A stretch of DNA of 64,000 bases from assembly GCF_000208745.1 (NCBI RefSeq), contig NC_030858.1, positions 5,400,026 to 5,464,025 on the forward strand. The letters run 5' to 3'. The stretch is from Theobroma cacao (lineage: Eukaryota; Streptophyta; Magnoliopsida; Malvales; Malvaceae). The notes under the pieces are model-generated. The model was not told the DNA's origin. It worked only from the letters and a program-made list of their open reading frames with translations, and made no database searches. Shown one piece after another: positions 37,700 through 51,200 of the stretch (positions within the stretch are counted from its first letter, which is position 1; each line of letters opens with the position of its first letter). The position numbers and the translations under genes are program-made.

Positions 37700-40600
37700 A
37701 CATCCGTTAGGATCATGAACGCTAAACCATTAGCTAGCTGGCATGCATGGTCAAGGACTCAAGCTTCGTAGCTGGTCGGACTACAACTGAACCAGGAACA
37801 TCAGCATCACGGCATGTCACCAATCCATCACTCTTCTCCCCGTCTTTTATTTTAGAATTTGAAAACTCAAAATATCATATATATCAGAATTCTGGCATTC
37901 AAATCTTGAAAAGCATATTGCACATGGAGTGATATAATGTTTCTTTAATCATTTTTTAGCCTTGCACCTGCTTTTATATCAATCATCCATTCACTTGGAA
38001 ACGTATTGCTCATGGAAAACGTGTAGTGCATTATTAATATATATTTTTAGTTTGCATCTATTCAGGTGCAAGCTTAAGCATGAAGACGTACAAATCTATT
38101 AATCATTCATTTTTTTTTTTTGAAAGTTATGATTTCCTTTTATGCAGGAGAAGGTCTCCCTCCCTTTCAGCAGATGAGATTATAAATCCATAGGTTTCCA
38201 AGTAAAACTATTGACCTACAATCGTAGCCACTGATGTATACAAAAGATTAGCATCTGGTAATTGTTACCACTCTTGAGAACCAGTTATACAATTACAAAA
38301 AACTCCTCCTTTGACCAAGAGAAGGACTCAACTCTTGAAAATTTACATCCAAACAAGTGACAGACACAGCGTCCCTTTGATCGAAAAGTCTTTCACACAG
38401 CAGCATCCTCTTAATTAGCCGCGGTCACTCTCTAGGCAGCTGGTGGAAAACGAAACAACATACCAACGTAGGTAACCATGGACCATCACAGGATCGTCCT
38501 TGTGCCATGATCAAAAACTGCCAGACCTCCTTTGCTTCACTTGACTCTTTATTGTCAAGTCCTTGCCATTTGTTATCCTCATTTGTTTTGCAATTGTATG
38601 ACCTTGAGAGCTAGCCAGTCATAGGACAGATTTCAACGCAACCAACCACTCCCAATATTTGCTAAAGCACCCACAGTTGGTTCCCAAGGTGATTATCCGT
38701 AGAACAACAGGAACCATGAATCAGAGAAGAAATCCAGCAGCATAAAAAAAAAAAAAATCCAGCAGCATCACATAAAAAAAAGAAAAAGAAAAAATGAGAA
38801 ATGATAGCCTTCCAAACTTAAAACGCCAAAAGATGGAGGCAAAAATGGGGAACAAGTAGAAAGATTTCCAGCGCTCGGAACCACTATCGACAGAAACCAA
38901 AAGAGAAATGAGAGCAAAGCAGCAAGTAACCTCCACAATACAAAGACACCAGCTGCTCTCAATTTCAAAGCTCAAAAAGAACATTGAAGTGTGTGGAGTG
39001 TTCATTGCAAGTGTGTTTGTGAATGAAGACCATTTTTTTTTTCAACCTTTTCCTTGTTTCTTTTTTTTTTTTGTTTCAAAATACTGAAGAGAATTAAACT
39101 TGGTCATCTTTTGTCTGACCTCTCATTCTCAACCTTTCAGAACCATCAGTGATCTTGGAAAGCCCCATTTCTCCACCTAATCTCGTGTCAATCGCCATAA
39201 TTTCGCCGCCTTTCCCTACGCCTGGAAGCTGTTATGAATCAACTCAAAAAAGAGTTGGCCATTCCATGGTCCCTTCCTTTCCCTTTCCCATTCCACACCT
39301 CCCTCTTAAAAAAATGATCTCACCAAAAGTCCTCAAAAACCCTCACCAAGATTCCTCCCTCACCCCATTACCTATTAATCATTCATTTCATTTGAGGCGA
39401 TGAGTTGATTGTGAAAGCTATTGTTAAAACTTAAATATAATAGCTATATTCTTTATAAACTTAACCTATTAAGACAATCTCAACACCTTAGCTCCAGGTG
39501 AAATGCACGTACAGCCATATGGCATCAGAATTCAGAAATTGGAATTACTGGAAGTAGCAGGCCTCTGGCTTCACAAACACTAATTGTCAGATACCTCATC
39601 CCAAACTAAGTAGGGGAAGCCAAGAAAGCTCTGTGTGAGCTATGTGTGTCATTGTGCAATGGACACGAGCAGGGGCGGAGCGTCCCTTTGTAATGGAGGG
39701 GGATATTTTTTGAAATTTTTTATATATTATATATATTTTTAATAATTTTTTAAAACAATTTATTATTAAATAATTAATATAGTAAAAAATAATAAAATNA
39801 TCTTTTCCTCTCTTCTTTTCTATCATTGTATTGTGAAATTATAAAAAAAAAAATAAAGTTTTTATTTATTTTTTTCTATTTATATTATTGTTATTAGTTT
39901 TAATTCTATTCTATTTGCTCATATGTTTTAAGTTTTATAGATTTTTTTTTCTAAATTTTTATGAATCATCAACCACATTCTTTTTTTTTTTGTTATATAG
40001 GTTATATCTCCTACTTATCATGATTTCTTTTTCTTATTATGTGGAATTTATTTAATAATTTTAATTTTAAAAATTAAAAAATTATTGTATATGTAAATCT
40101 CAAATATAAGTTGTAGTGTTACACTATCATTTAGAATTTCATCAATGTATCATTTTTTATTAATCTTAATTATATAAGAAAAAAATTATCTTGAGTTTAT
40201 GTTTTTAATGTGCTTTATGTTTTATATTTAGTTGAAAAAAAATTATCTTGAGTATAAGAAAAAATTATTAATTATGTATATCGTATTTAACTATTTATAG
40301 TTTATACATTATAGTTTAATATTTAGTATTACAAATTTAAATATAATAAAATAAAAATATTAGATGTTGACAATATTAATTTAATTTTTAATAGTTTATA
40401 TTAAGAAAGACAAGATTTCAAAATAAAATAGATGATAAGTTTCTTACAAATAATTTAGTTGTTTATATTTAAAAAAATATTACCATCGTTGAAACAAAAC
40501 TTTCTTAAAACACTATTATAAATTTTTTTATTTTTTTATTTACATGTTATATAAAATTATTATTTATTATAAAATTTTTAATTTTTAATAATTAAATTAA

Positions 40601-40812
40601 ATATATTAATTTTAAAATTTTTTAATTTTTATTCTTCTTAACTTTTGATCCTCTCAATAAAAATTAGCTAACTCCACCCTAAACACGAGGAGCCCCCTTG
40701 CTTCTTAGAGGAAAGACATAAGAGGGTTGTCCTCTGACTGCTTCATAATAAAATCTTTTCGCATCTCATACGCGAGATCCTCTGGTGCTAATATGTCACC
40801 TAGCAATATTCT
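37700..40812 (-). pseudogene. Disrupted copy of the adjacent alpha/beta-hydrolase last exon
   Basis: Three blocks align with the last exon of the intact gene (42848-43369), in the same orientation and order. Block 1 is about 37700-37843, covering the LDHAW and CRDAEVPGSV regions. Block 2 is about 39488-39669, covering AMAACALHL, then a damaged stretch, then the MAHIAHAELPWLP region. Block 3 is 40682-40812, covering the ISFHSEARV, RKEFIMKHK and GDIRALEDL regions and running a few bases past the acceptor into the intron. The copy has indels and in-frame stops and lacks the exons with the nucleophile. Two insertions split it: about 1.64 kb of unidentified DNA (37844-39487) and a hAT-like element (39670-40681). 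It is clearly non-functional and lies just downstream of the intact gene, so it began as a tandem duplicate. Confidence 0.88.
39670..40681. mobile_element. hAT-like non-autonomous DNA transposon, about 1.0 kb
   Basis: The element begins CAGGGGCGGAGC and ends GGAGT-type sequence whose reverse complement is TAGGGTGGAGTT. The ends match as terminal inverted repeats apart from C/T transitions and one indel. It is flanked by GACACGAG (39662-39669) and AACACGAG (40682-40689), an 8-bp target duplication with one mismatch, as made by hAT transposases. The boundaries are independently confirmed because removing it restores continuity with the intact hydrolase exon. The interior is extremely AT-rich, with no ORF and one N at 39799, so it must have been mobilised in trans. 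Confidence 0.72.
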
Positions 40813-42847
40813 TTTTTCATTTATTGGAACGAAGGGGGCCAAAGGCCCACAACAAAGAAAAAACTAGACAAATCCAGGATAACCAACACCTTGCATATCA
40901 GCAAGCAGGAGGGTAGGCAGATTCTTTGCTAAAATAGGATTTGCATTGAAAATCACATCAGTTCAGGCTGTTAACCTTAGGACTATGTGTGACTATTTTT
41001 GTATTAGGTCAGTTAGTTTACTGTTCAATTACGATAGCTATGCACCTAGGGAATGACTTACCTGATTATTAGTATGTAATCTTGTGCCTAATTACTGTTC
41101 AAAGCTTACCTGTTAAGTCTTTGTAATATATATCTTCTAAGTCAATGCATATCAGAAACAGAAGAACCTATTGTTTAGAGCAAAATATTTTCTCTTACTC
41201 TGTTCTTCATGCTTAGCTACTTTTTCTCAACTATACTGTGTTAAACTAAATCTCTACTAAAAAATCCAACATCCTTGCATGCATTTTGAAGAAGTTCAAT
41301 TCCTTTTTATAGTGATATATAAGTTCCTGGAAGCAAGTTGTTAACAATATACATTTGACTTAATTATGTGCACTCACACCTATATTAAATAGGGAAATAC
41401 TATGAACCTTGAGATCAAATGAAAAGAAAAATACGGTAAAGTGATATCTCCACTTTGGAGGCAAGCTGTGGCTGCTGCAATCTATTGACTCGGGCGATGA
41501 CATGAAATAGGAGCACCTTGTGAAGTGGGATGGAATTTATGAGGCTTATGCTGCAGCAAATGAAGCAAACAGGTAGACTCGCTACAAATTGTGGATCATG
41601 ATATTGCATGGTTTTTATCAAGTTGTTACTCTGGAAATATGAGGACTAAAAGAAATTGCATTTAAGTAATTTTGATCCGAACAATGTATATTATATCAAA
41701 ATAAGTTTGATTCTATAACTTCTTTGTGCAGGAATATATATAGTAATAAAAGATGATGACTGTTAATTTTCACTATTTAGCTAGCTGACGCAAAGATTCT
41801 ACCGATTGTTTCCTATCTGCAATTCAAGCACTTGATATTTCGGCATATGGTTCCATGGATTCTCTAACTGGTATTGACCGTTGCACTCTCTCTCTGCAAA
41901 TGTTTTGAGCCATCATACGTCAGGGGAATGTTTGCTGACTGGTATTAACTGAGTTTTGTCGACTGGCATTGATTGTTATATTCTCCTTTGGTTCCATTTA
42001 TCCGAGTCCAAGTGCAGTGTTGCGGGGATTTCTTTCTGCTGCTAGTCCACTATATGCATGCTATCTTGGAACGTCACGGGCTTGGGAAACCCCGCCAAAG
42101 TCAGAATGGTTAGGAGGGTAATAAACGCAAACAAAGTTGATATGGTTTGAATACAGGAGAGCAATTATCTAGTAATATTGTCGGAACTATTGATCGTAAG
42201 TGGATGTCAAACAACTTGGAATGGGTCTTCAATGAATCCCAAGGCAGATCAGAAGAAGTTACTGTTATATGGGACAAATCAGCCTTCACCCACATCTCAG
42301 CAGTCATCCGCAGCAAATTCATTTTATCACAGGATTCTTTAGCAAAATAAGGGGTGGTCAGAGAATCCGTGTTTTCAGCATGGTGGTGATTTGTCACTCT
42401 GTTTTGATGATTTATGATGTTTTAAATCTTATATTCATAGCTTAGCCTTGTATGCCGGTTATTTATAGCCTGCTTTATTCATGCTAAAGCCAACTCATTA
42501 TGCGGCATAGCTGGTTCCTGCTTGCTAGATGATTTTGGGAAAGAAGGATGCTAGTAATCCCACTGCTTTATGCAGTATATAAAAAAAGAAAATGAACACA
42601 ATCCTTACTACATACAATATTTTATCCCACTTCTAAGGGAACTCATTGGGCAAAACACATACCATTACTACCACTTGTTAGCAATAGCATCACCAACTCG
42701 GCAAATACTTGAGCTCTCAAAAAAGAAAAAAAAAATGACGCTTTTTTTTTTCTGCCATTACAATTGCTTCTGATGTTCCCAAAACATTAGGAAGTGCCGA
42801 GCCAAAGAATTAGTAAACTTCAGTGATAGGAAAAACTTTGTTCTGTA
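40813..42847. other. Spacer between hydrolase pseudogene and hydrolase gene
   Basis: Contains a LINE endonuclease fragment (listed separately). The stretch at about 40813-40870, read on the minus strand, resembles a plant L1 tail (TTGTGGGCCTTTGGCCC followed by A-rich sequence). The rest is AT-rich with no recognised gene; part of it should be the 3' UTR of the intact hydrolase. Confidence 0.5.
42058..42350 (+). mobile_element. Degenerate LINE (L1-type) endonuclease fragment
   Basis: Translation from 42058 gives MLSWNVTGLGNPAKVRMVRR, the hallmark start of the endonuclease domain of plant L1 retrotransposon ORF2, followed by a Val-Asp-Met-Val, a stop, then Gln-Glu, which fits the usual xIQET motif. 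A frame change follows and the frame starting at 42147 continues with LEWVFNESQGRSEEVTVIWD, matching the next conserved part (W-V-F ... G-R-S-G-G ... W-D). A stop at 42148-42150 and the frameshift show it is dead. The reverse transcriptase part is not visible. Confidence 0.7.
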
Positions 42848-45800
42848 CTATGAACTACTTCCAAACTTCTCCATTTCTTCTTGCTTCCTCTCCCCAAGCT
42901 CTACGAGTAGAGTCAAAAGAGCCTCACACATTTCACAAGCGTCAGGCTCATTAGGATTCTTCTTCCATGAAGAGTAAACCATCCAAGCATGGTCAAGCTT
43001 CTGGTCTGGTCTGACTACAACGGAACCTGGAACTTCAGCATCACGGCATGTCACTAGGCCATCGCTCTTCTCCCCATATCTGAGCAGCAGGTGAAGTGCA
43101 CATGCAGCCATGGCAGCAGAAATTGGAATTACTATGGGTACCTGGTGTCCCAGTCGACCAACACTGTCAAACTCTGCACTCCCAAACTTAGGAAGGGGAA
43201 GCCAGGGAAGCTCTGCATGAGCTATGTGTGCCATTGTAGCAAGGAAACCAGGAGCCACCCTAGCTTCTGAGTGGAAAGAGATAAGAGGGACGCCCTCAGG
43301 TAGCTTATGCTTCATGATGAATTCTTTTCTCTTTTCATATGTAAGATCTTCCAGTGCTCGTATGTCACCCTGCAAGATATATTTCAAACATTTATGCCCA
43401 CACCTACAATTGCAGTGCACTTTGAAATAATTCAACCTTGAGAATATTCAATGAAAATCTTTACATCAAATTTAAATTTTATAAAAATGACAAATAAATA
43501 TAGATGTGAATACATGCATATACGCAAGCCTTTTAGTGAATAATAACCTGGTACAAAACATTATACCAAAACCTCATGTTTGACTCTGAAGTGTGAATTT
43601 CATTCTATCAATCTTAATGTATGCCTCTAGGTTTCTAGAATAATATAAGATTATGCTTATCTTTCTTCTTGAATCATCATATCCATGTGTTAAGGACTAC
43701 CTTGGGCATTTATTCGTGGGCAGAGGGAAGGACTACCTTAATCATCTTGCATATCAAAAGCTCCATGACCCTACGAGTTTCTTTGTCAGCTATCTGGCCT
43801 TCACGAAGAATATCAGAAGCTAAGGGGGTGCCACCATATGGGCTCTGGACCAGTGCCAGTCCTGCCACTTTGCCTTCCAGCTCAGACCAATAAATGGATA
43901 ATGCAGCAGCAGAATCAACTCCGCCCTTGCTGTGCCCAAGCAGCATCACACGTTTTCCAGATCCCCAGTAAAGCTCCTCAATGTATCGCTTCAGTTCCCA
44001 TGCATTTTGCTCCACTGATGCCTTTGTATAAGAAGTAATAAGAGCTCGAATAAAAACATGATATTGTAGGAAGGAAAACTGAGAAGATATACAAATATGA
44101 ATTGGAAAGAAAAAATAAAATTTGCCATGCCAAACTGCTTAACTATGCAATAATAGGACAATTAGAGTTTCTTATGCCTAAGGTCTAGATAAATTTACCA
44201 AGCAACTCTTAATTACCTCGCTCGGAATTTTTGCTATATGGCATGCTAGACCCATTTTTGAAAAGAATCTCTTAGTCGCCACAAAATATAAGGGGCCATG
44301 ATTGCTAAAAAGGCCTGACAAAATTAGAAATGTACATTATAATGAAGGGAAGGCTATAGTAAATCTCAAATTGATAATGAGGAACAAAACTAGATAGCTA
44401 TCACAACAGAATATTCTCATACCTGGCACTAGTAAATATACAAATGAATTGGGCAATGTGTGTTCTCCATTCCTGAATGCAAAATCTCAAATCAACTAGC
44501 ACCAAATAACCTCTGATTGATTACCAAGAGCAAATGAAATTCAATTTGTTTGGTACCTTATGGCTTGAAGCAGTTCCAGGAATCTTGCTGTACCATTCTC
44601 TACAGGGGCCATTCCAGGATTGCGTTGCAACCATCCAATATCATCAGAAGAACCACGCAACGTTCTCTGCATCCGGGATTTAATGCTGAAGATGACAAAT
44701 TGACTACTTATGTTATGAAAGATGAAAACCTAGAAATGACGAGAATAAGAATATGGAAATAATTGAAAAGTAATGAAACCCTTGAAAAAAGAAAGAAAGA
44801 CACCACCCATGGACTCTTTTGTTTGGAACATGAATCCACCAGTTTACTAAGTTAAAAACCAACTTCTTTTACCTATAGACTTGTGCTTGAGTGCTTCTCA
44901 GATGGTAGAGAGCACATCTCCACGAGGCCAGAGCCAAACTCCAAGCAAGCCGTATACCAAACAATGGGAACATCAACCTACAACCAATAGAAGCAACTGC
45001 AAGTAAGGTAGACAAATAAACAAAAATCTAATAGAAATGCATAACTGTGAACAGTACTCGTTGCAGCCATATTAGTAATTCCGATAGCAAACATTCAGGG
45101 TAACTTTGTATACATCCGCAAATGACATTCCGACATTCCCACAGCATTTCTAAACTGCTGTTATATTAATGGGGTAGTAGCATACTCAAACATGAAGTGT
45201 GAGAGAATTATGGAAGAATCAATCATTGTATTCAGATATTCATCACAGCACAATTAGTAGGCTCCTTCTGTATTTTCAAGTTTGCTCCCATATCTTATAC
45301 TATCATACTGATCACACTTGAAGAACAAAAGAAATCCTATTAAAGAATTCTGTAGTCAGAAAATAGAATGGATTGACATGACTTTAGTTTACACATATTG
45401 GTGAGTTGTTATAGTTCACTGTCATGAATAAGCTAAGGGGAAGAAAATTATTACCCTTGAAAAATGAAAGGGGCTCCTCGCTTACTGTGATAGGTTATTG
45501 TATTTCGAGAATCTGTATTTGCAAGGAGTTCTTCCCTCAGTTCTGAGGATCTTTTTCCACAGATTGCAGAGTAAGAGTTTTCTGTGCAAGATGTAGAAGA
45601 TGATGAGCATCCTTCTCGAGCAGATTTACAAATGCTCTGGCTTGAAGATCTTGGATTCTGTCCAGAAGTAATGGCGACTGAATCTTCTGAGCATCTGTAG
45701 ACATCTTGGAGAACGAGATTTTCTGCAGAAACATCTTAATATGTAAACATAGCTGTTATGTTGTGAAAAAATACAGGTAACAATGGAACTCCCATAAGCT

Positions 45801-46175
45801 ACAAAAGCTGGCTCATTATACCATGCACAAGAGCATGTGCATTTGCAACCCAATGTGAAGAACTCACCTACGAAATTGATGAATCTGCGATTCATATAAG
45901 CAGTCCATGTTAAAAGACGGGTGAAAATGTCATCCATTAATGAGGGAAATACAAGAAAATCCAGAGGATGACATATATTACTCGCAACACCATGATAGAC
46001 CTGATGACAAAATTTAAGCTTCTAATCAAGCTTCTAATCAAATTAAAGGTTAAAGATGCAATGGAAGAAAACATTCTGATGTACCTCAAGGAAATATTTA
46101 GTCCGAATTTGCTTAATCAGTACTTACAGATAAGGGGGTTTCGTTCATTCCTTCACTGGTATGTAAATCTCCCAT
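42848..46175 (-). CDS. Alpha/beta-hydrolase (lipase-like) protein, at least 9 exons
   Basis: The exons I place are 46198-46128, 46000-45868, 45722-45455, 44977-44873, 44685-44557, 44472-44423, 44314-44217, 44021-43737 and 43369-42848. From the ATG at 46175 they join in frame to 545 residues. The nucleophile elbow GHSKGG (306-311, Ser308) marks an alpha/beta-hydrolase. VYLLVPGLFSNHGP with its Gly/His oxyanion region precedes it, and His499 (KLDHAW) with Asp475 or Asp494 could complete the triad. The N-terminal half is less conserved, with a Ser-rich stretch and a hydrophobic segment (LFGIRLAWSLALA). This is a plant family with no function I can name; hydrolysis of a lipid or other ester is only inferred. 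The start is uncertain: the open frame extends a few codons upstream (ISKLEDL) to a weak acceptor at 46199, so a further 5' exon may exist between 46.2 and 47.4 kb. A broken copy lies at 37.7-40.8 kb. Confidence 0.85.
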
Positions 46176-46198
46176 TAAATCTTCCAGCTTTGAAATGG

Positions 46199-48292
46199 CT
46201 TAAACTCCCGAACAACCCCTGCCACAGAATAAGATGAACCTCATTTCAGAGCACAACAAGGATCTCTTAGGAAGCTAGGAAAAGATTGAAAAAGACTTAC
46301 TCTATGCATCCAAGAAAGAAAAATAATTCAATAGAAAACTTTCCATTACAATTCTGGAAGGAATGGCATTATACTTATGACTTCCATCCAGTTGCCCTCC
46401 AAGAAATTATGTTTTGTCAGCAGCTTCTTTTAGTACTTATTGTTCCCCTTTTGGGGTCAGTATTGAGGAGAAAAGAACCGAAACTGACTCTAAAATGAGT
46501 TAGAATCCTTATCTGAGTTAAGGGAACTGTCCAATGCTTTCCATTATAATTCAGTGATTCATTGGAAATTTAAGACAAATCAATCCCACATTCAACTACA
46601 AACACTTACATTCCCTCAGTCAACAATGAAAAATGGATAGGAAAAAACACATTAAACAGATCACAAATAACATCACAATTCGTATACAGCAAACCGATCA
46701 GATTGATTCAAAGTTTCAAACACCTAAACCTCAAGACTGACTTACAAAGTGGATGTCCAACAATGAAGAAGAGAGGCTCAGTGAAGAAGAGAGGCTCAGT
46801 TCTGCAAAAACCAAAACCCAAGAAACAGAAAATTTATGTGAAACTGAAAATTTTGCAAGTCCAAATTTATAGAGGACAAAAGGAAAGGAAACAAGATAAA
46901 AATCTACATACCCCCATTTCCAAGAAAGCCAGATGTTCAAGCAAAGAGCACTGCAAAAGTTAGTGCAAGAATTTCTTTTCTTTTTCTTTATTTCTTAAAA
47001 GAAATAAAGTGAATGACTTTGTATATATTGGGAATGGTAACAACCGAATGAAGAATGTCATGGAGATTGAATGGAGCAGTAACGTCATCTGGTTGGTTTT
47101 TCTACTAAGTTTTGCTCTGGCCCCACTTCACAAAATATTCAAATTTGATAATTTTCTGTTTTGCATAAAAAAAGAAGAAGATGAAAGAAAGATACTTGGA
47201 TTTGGTTTGTTAAAAGGTTTCTTAAATTTAACCGACAATAACTGTAAAAACCGGAATCTGAGGAGTTTAAGTGGTACACGCGGGGTGATTTGTGGTTGGG
47301 TGTCCAAGAAGTAAGCAAAGTCTGGGATGTGGGAGCCCACAGTTGCAGTGGATAGGTCTTGATTGAGTACTTGCACACGTGGCGTTCTGGGAACAAAGTC
47401 TTTGCGTAAGCGTGGAGAAATGCCACCGAGAAAGCTCTCTAGGAAAATTGAAAGACACAGTCTTGTTTGTTACATCATGATTGTTTTCAAGTGTTTTGGT
47501 TAAGTTTCGTGCTAGAAAACTGAGCTGTATGCCTGTTTGGTTGGGAATGGGCCAGGTCCATGATTGATCATCTCAATGTCAGTTCAATCAATCACTTTCA
47601 GATATTTCAGGGTATTGATTAAAAACAGCAGTGACACGTGGATGATTAACTTTCCCCCTTTCACAAAAGATCAAATATGCAGCTGTTCCGCAGACAAAAT
47701 TACTCAAAGTTCAGCAACCTGTCTTACTGACAATGAAAACGTCCAGTGGATGAATGAAATCAGGCAAACCTTTAACTGTTGAAGCTACAACATAAGAATA
47801 CGACACAGGATTCTGACTCAATAAGCCAGCAGGTAAACACTTGTACACTTGAGATGGAAAGCATGAAGCCACTAAGCACCACAATCTGAATTAAAGAAAT
47901 AGGATTACATAAGTAAGAATCAGAAGGAATGATGGGCTTCACAGCCACGATAGCTCCTGCAGATACTGCCTATTTGGAAAAATGTCATTAGTTCCATATA
48001 TATCCAAGAAAAACGTAGCATTTTATTCTTCTTTTACAATAACAAATGATACAACAATAGATGTACATTTTACTAATGATCTATGTACTCAGATTTCAAT
48101 TACAAGTACCTCCTCATCTTATTTCTCACATTCAAACAGAAGCTCTATACAGCTTTGACAGAATGTATTAGGAAGCGGAGGCAGAGGCAGATGCAGCCCA
48201 TTTTCTATTTCAGGGCCTAGTGTTTATATTCGCATCTCCACTCTCTGCTAAGTTGTTGCATTACTTAACAATTTAAACGCCCATTAAAATTC
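46199..48292. other. Spacer upstream of the hydrolase gene
   Basis: Probably contains the 5' UTR and promoter of the hydrolase (minus strand) and the 3' UTR of the first GT47 gene. A perfect 17-bp tandem duplication with the unit GAAGAGAGGCTCAGTGA occurs at about 46767-46800. No additional coding gene is recognised. Confidence 0.5.
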
Positions 48293-51200
48293 CTACCTGA
48301 GTTTTATCTGGTAGACTCTGTTATACCAAATTGAATGTAGCGTCATGTGGAAGAGATCATACTTTTCAGGCCTAGCATGCCAGAGAAAATGCCGTTGAAC
48401 CTTTCTGACACCAAGTTGCAAAGCAAGATACCTCTCTTTTGGTATTGAGAGGAGTATGTCTTTCAGGTTGGGAATGTTTTTCTCCGCAAGTATTATTGAG
48501 AAAGCACCCCAATCCAGAACTTCGAAAAATGGTGGCACAAAATTGTCAGAGATAATAACAGGAACACACTCATAAAAGATGGCTTCTACTACCCTTGGGC
48601 TGTTGACCTCATAACCTTTGGGGCAGATACAGTATTTGCTGCTCTTCATGTACTGGATATAATTCATTTTGCTTGAAACACCAGGAGGCATCGGACCAAA
48701 GATCTTCATGTCATCGTCTTTGTCTTTCCAATATTTTAGTAAGATTGGACGCAGATACCCATGCATATTTCCAGCATAGAAGGCAAGAATGTGCCTCTGT
48801 GAAGGTGGTTTTCCTCCGAGATCTCTAAGAGGATTTCTTGCAGACCGGACATATGTTTCTGGCAGAGAAACATCCCTCCCAATTTTGAAGCCTACAGTGA
48901 CATCAGCATTGCAGAGAGCTTTAATGCAGTGTTCCATGTGGTGCCTTGTTTCATACGGAGCCTATAAGAATCCAGTTATCACATTTCAATGACATCCAAG
49001 AATATGCATACACATAAATTGTCTAGAATAAAATAATTAAAGGAGGTGAAACCAAAAACCAACAGAGACACTACATTACATAGTGGTGCCATGGTCATCT
49101 TAATAAAAAGATTGCCATGTCTATGCCATATGCACACCAAAATAACTAAAGCAACCTTGCTAAAATGATGTGGTATTCAATAACAAAAGATTTGTTGAAG
49201 TAAGTCGGTGTTGGTTAATTAACAACTTGCTTCAAAATTGAATCTAATTACAAGCACAATAATATGCTCCATGGAATCCATAGGATAAAAGTAATAAAAT
49301 GAAATGGTACTTGAAGAACATACCCAATCATGGCAAGCAACAAGGAAATGATCTGCTCCACCAGTTCTGTTAAAGTAAGGATACTTTGCTGCAATATTTT
49401 CTGTGTAATCCTTCAAAAATTGGCGCAGGTTTGTTCGATTATGAGAATTTCGTACATAAAGGGTGTACTCTAACATCCGAGAACTAAATGGCATATAAAA
49501 CAGATGAGCCCTTCGAGGGTCCTTTACAACAAAACGCTTATTCCCTTGCATCAGTTTCATAAACCATCCTTCTGAGGCATATAATCCCTTAAGTATCGGT
49601 AGATGAAAGATAGGTTTCTTTCCATTCTTATAGACATAAACTTTGAGTGTGCGTTCCATGAGTTCATAGCTCCTGCAAAGTGCAAGCAAGTGTTAGTTTG
49701 ATATCACAAGAGTTTCCGAAAGTGCCTCAGGCAGTTATATTTAATGGACAATCTGCTGGAAGGCACATGTAGAGACAAAGATAGATGCATTGAGAGAATT
49801 AGATCTGCAGTGTAACAACAATAGTAAATCAGAAGAAGTTCTGGGATGATACATTTTGCTTTCCCATTTATTTTTTGGTCTTCTATCTTACAATAAGTAT
49901 ACACTGATTTTTAGATTAATTTGCACCATGTGTCATGCTAGTCTCAGACTCACAAGCATGTCTTTAATTAGAACACGAATAAAAGACACCCTGATTATAT
50001 CACAACCAAATACGAACAAGGGTGGTTTTATTAGTCCCAGATGGATATGACATATTATCCAATTTACTAATTCTATGCCTTGGCATAAGTCTAATCTTGT
50101 TGCAAAGTACCACTGGTCAAGTTGGTACAACATGCCTAAGCTGCAGCACTGATTCAATAGAATAAAGCTAAGAGAAAGTAAATTCAACAGCCACATCATG
50201 TTCATGTTCAAACTCAACGACAAGAAAATCATAAGCTGCATCAAAATTTGGTTGGCAGGTTTTCCGCAGAAAATACATAGGCAGAAACTTCCTGCTCCCA
50301 GAATATAATTGCTGTTTAAGTTAACCTAAGAGGGACTTGCTTGAGGCCTTATCTTATTAAGTGTCACATTGGTGTCTGATGTGACCAAAAAGAGAAATAG
50401 ACTGGATGTTATGCATAATGTCAAGGGTAGGTAATGAAGTTCGGAGCAAAGTCATCATAGGAAAGAACCAGTTTAGCACAAATCTACAAATGGAGGTCAA
50501 CATCCAGAGCTATACGTAAAGTGGACGTACCTTTTAAACATGGAAACATTTCTAAAAAGAGGAGCATAAAGTTCTTGATCATTCACTATGACAGGAGCAC
50601 TCTCTATCTGTGATCTTGCGGCAAAGGTTTCTTGGTCACGTACAGAAGACCTTCGTGGCCTCTACAATCAAATAAGAAAAAGTTTAATTTACATTCAGTA
50701 CATAAAGCAGTAAGGGAAATATTTATTCATTCATGAAAATACAGATTACCATTGCACGTGATGACCTACGGTGCCACACTAATATGCGGTTCATCTCCTC
50801 TATTGTGGTCACTGATTTTGGTGGCATTTCACATCTCACCTTTTTTCTCCCTGGTTTAGCAATCATTGCAGAATTATTTTTTGATGTCAGATGATCACTT
50901 AGCAGGGATGTTGAAAAACCAAGGGAATCAGCATTTTTAGTGGAGTTTCTCAAATAGGTCTTGTTAACCAATGAAGACACTACAGGTGACGCCAAGGTAG
51001 GAGATGGTGAAGCAATATTTACATGCCCAAGTTCTTTAGGCGACTGACTTGTCCTAGTCTCCAACAGTTTGCTTGTTGAGACTTCCTGGGCGTGTTTCAC
51101 AACCGTCTCTAGAGTAAAGCCATGTCCAGCTTCGTCGGTGGACTCCATTGCCAATGAAGAAACTACAGGTGATGCCAAGGTAGGAGTTTGTGAACTAGTA

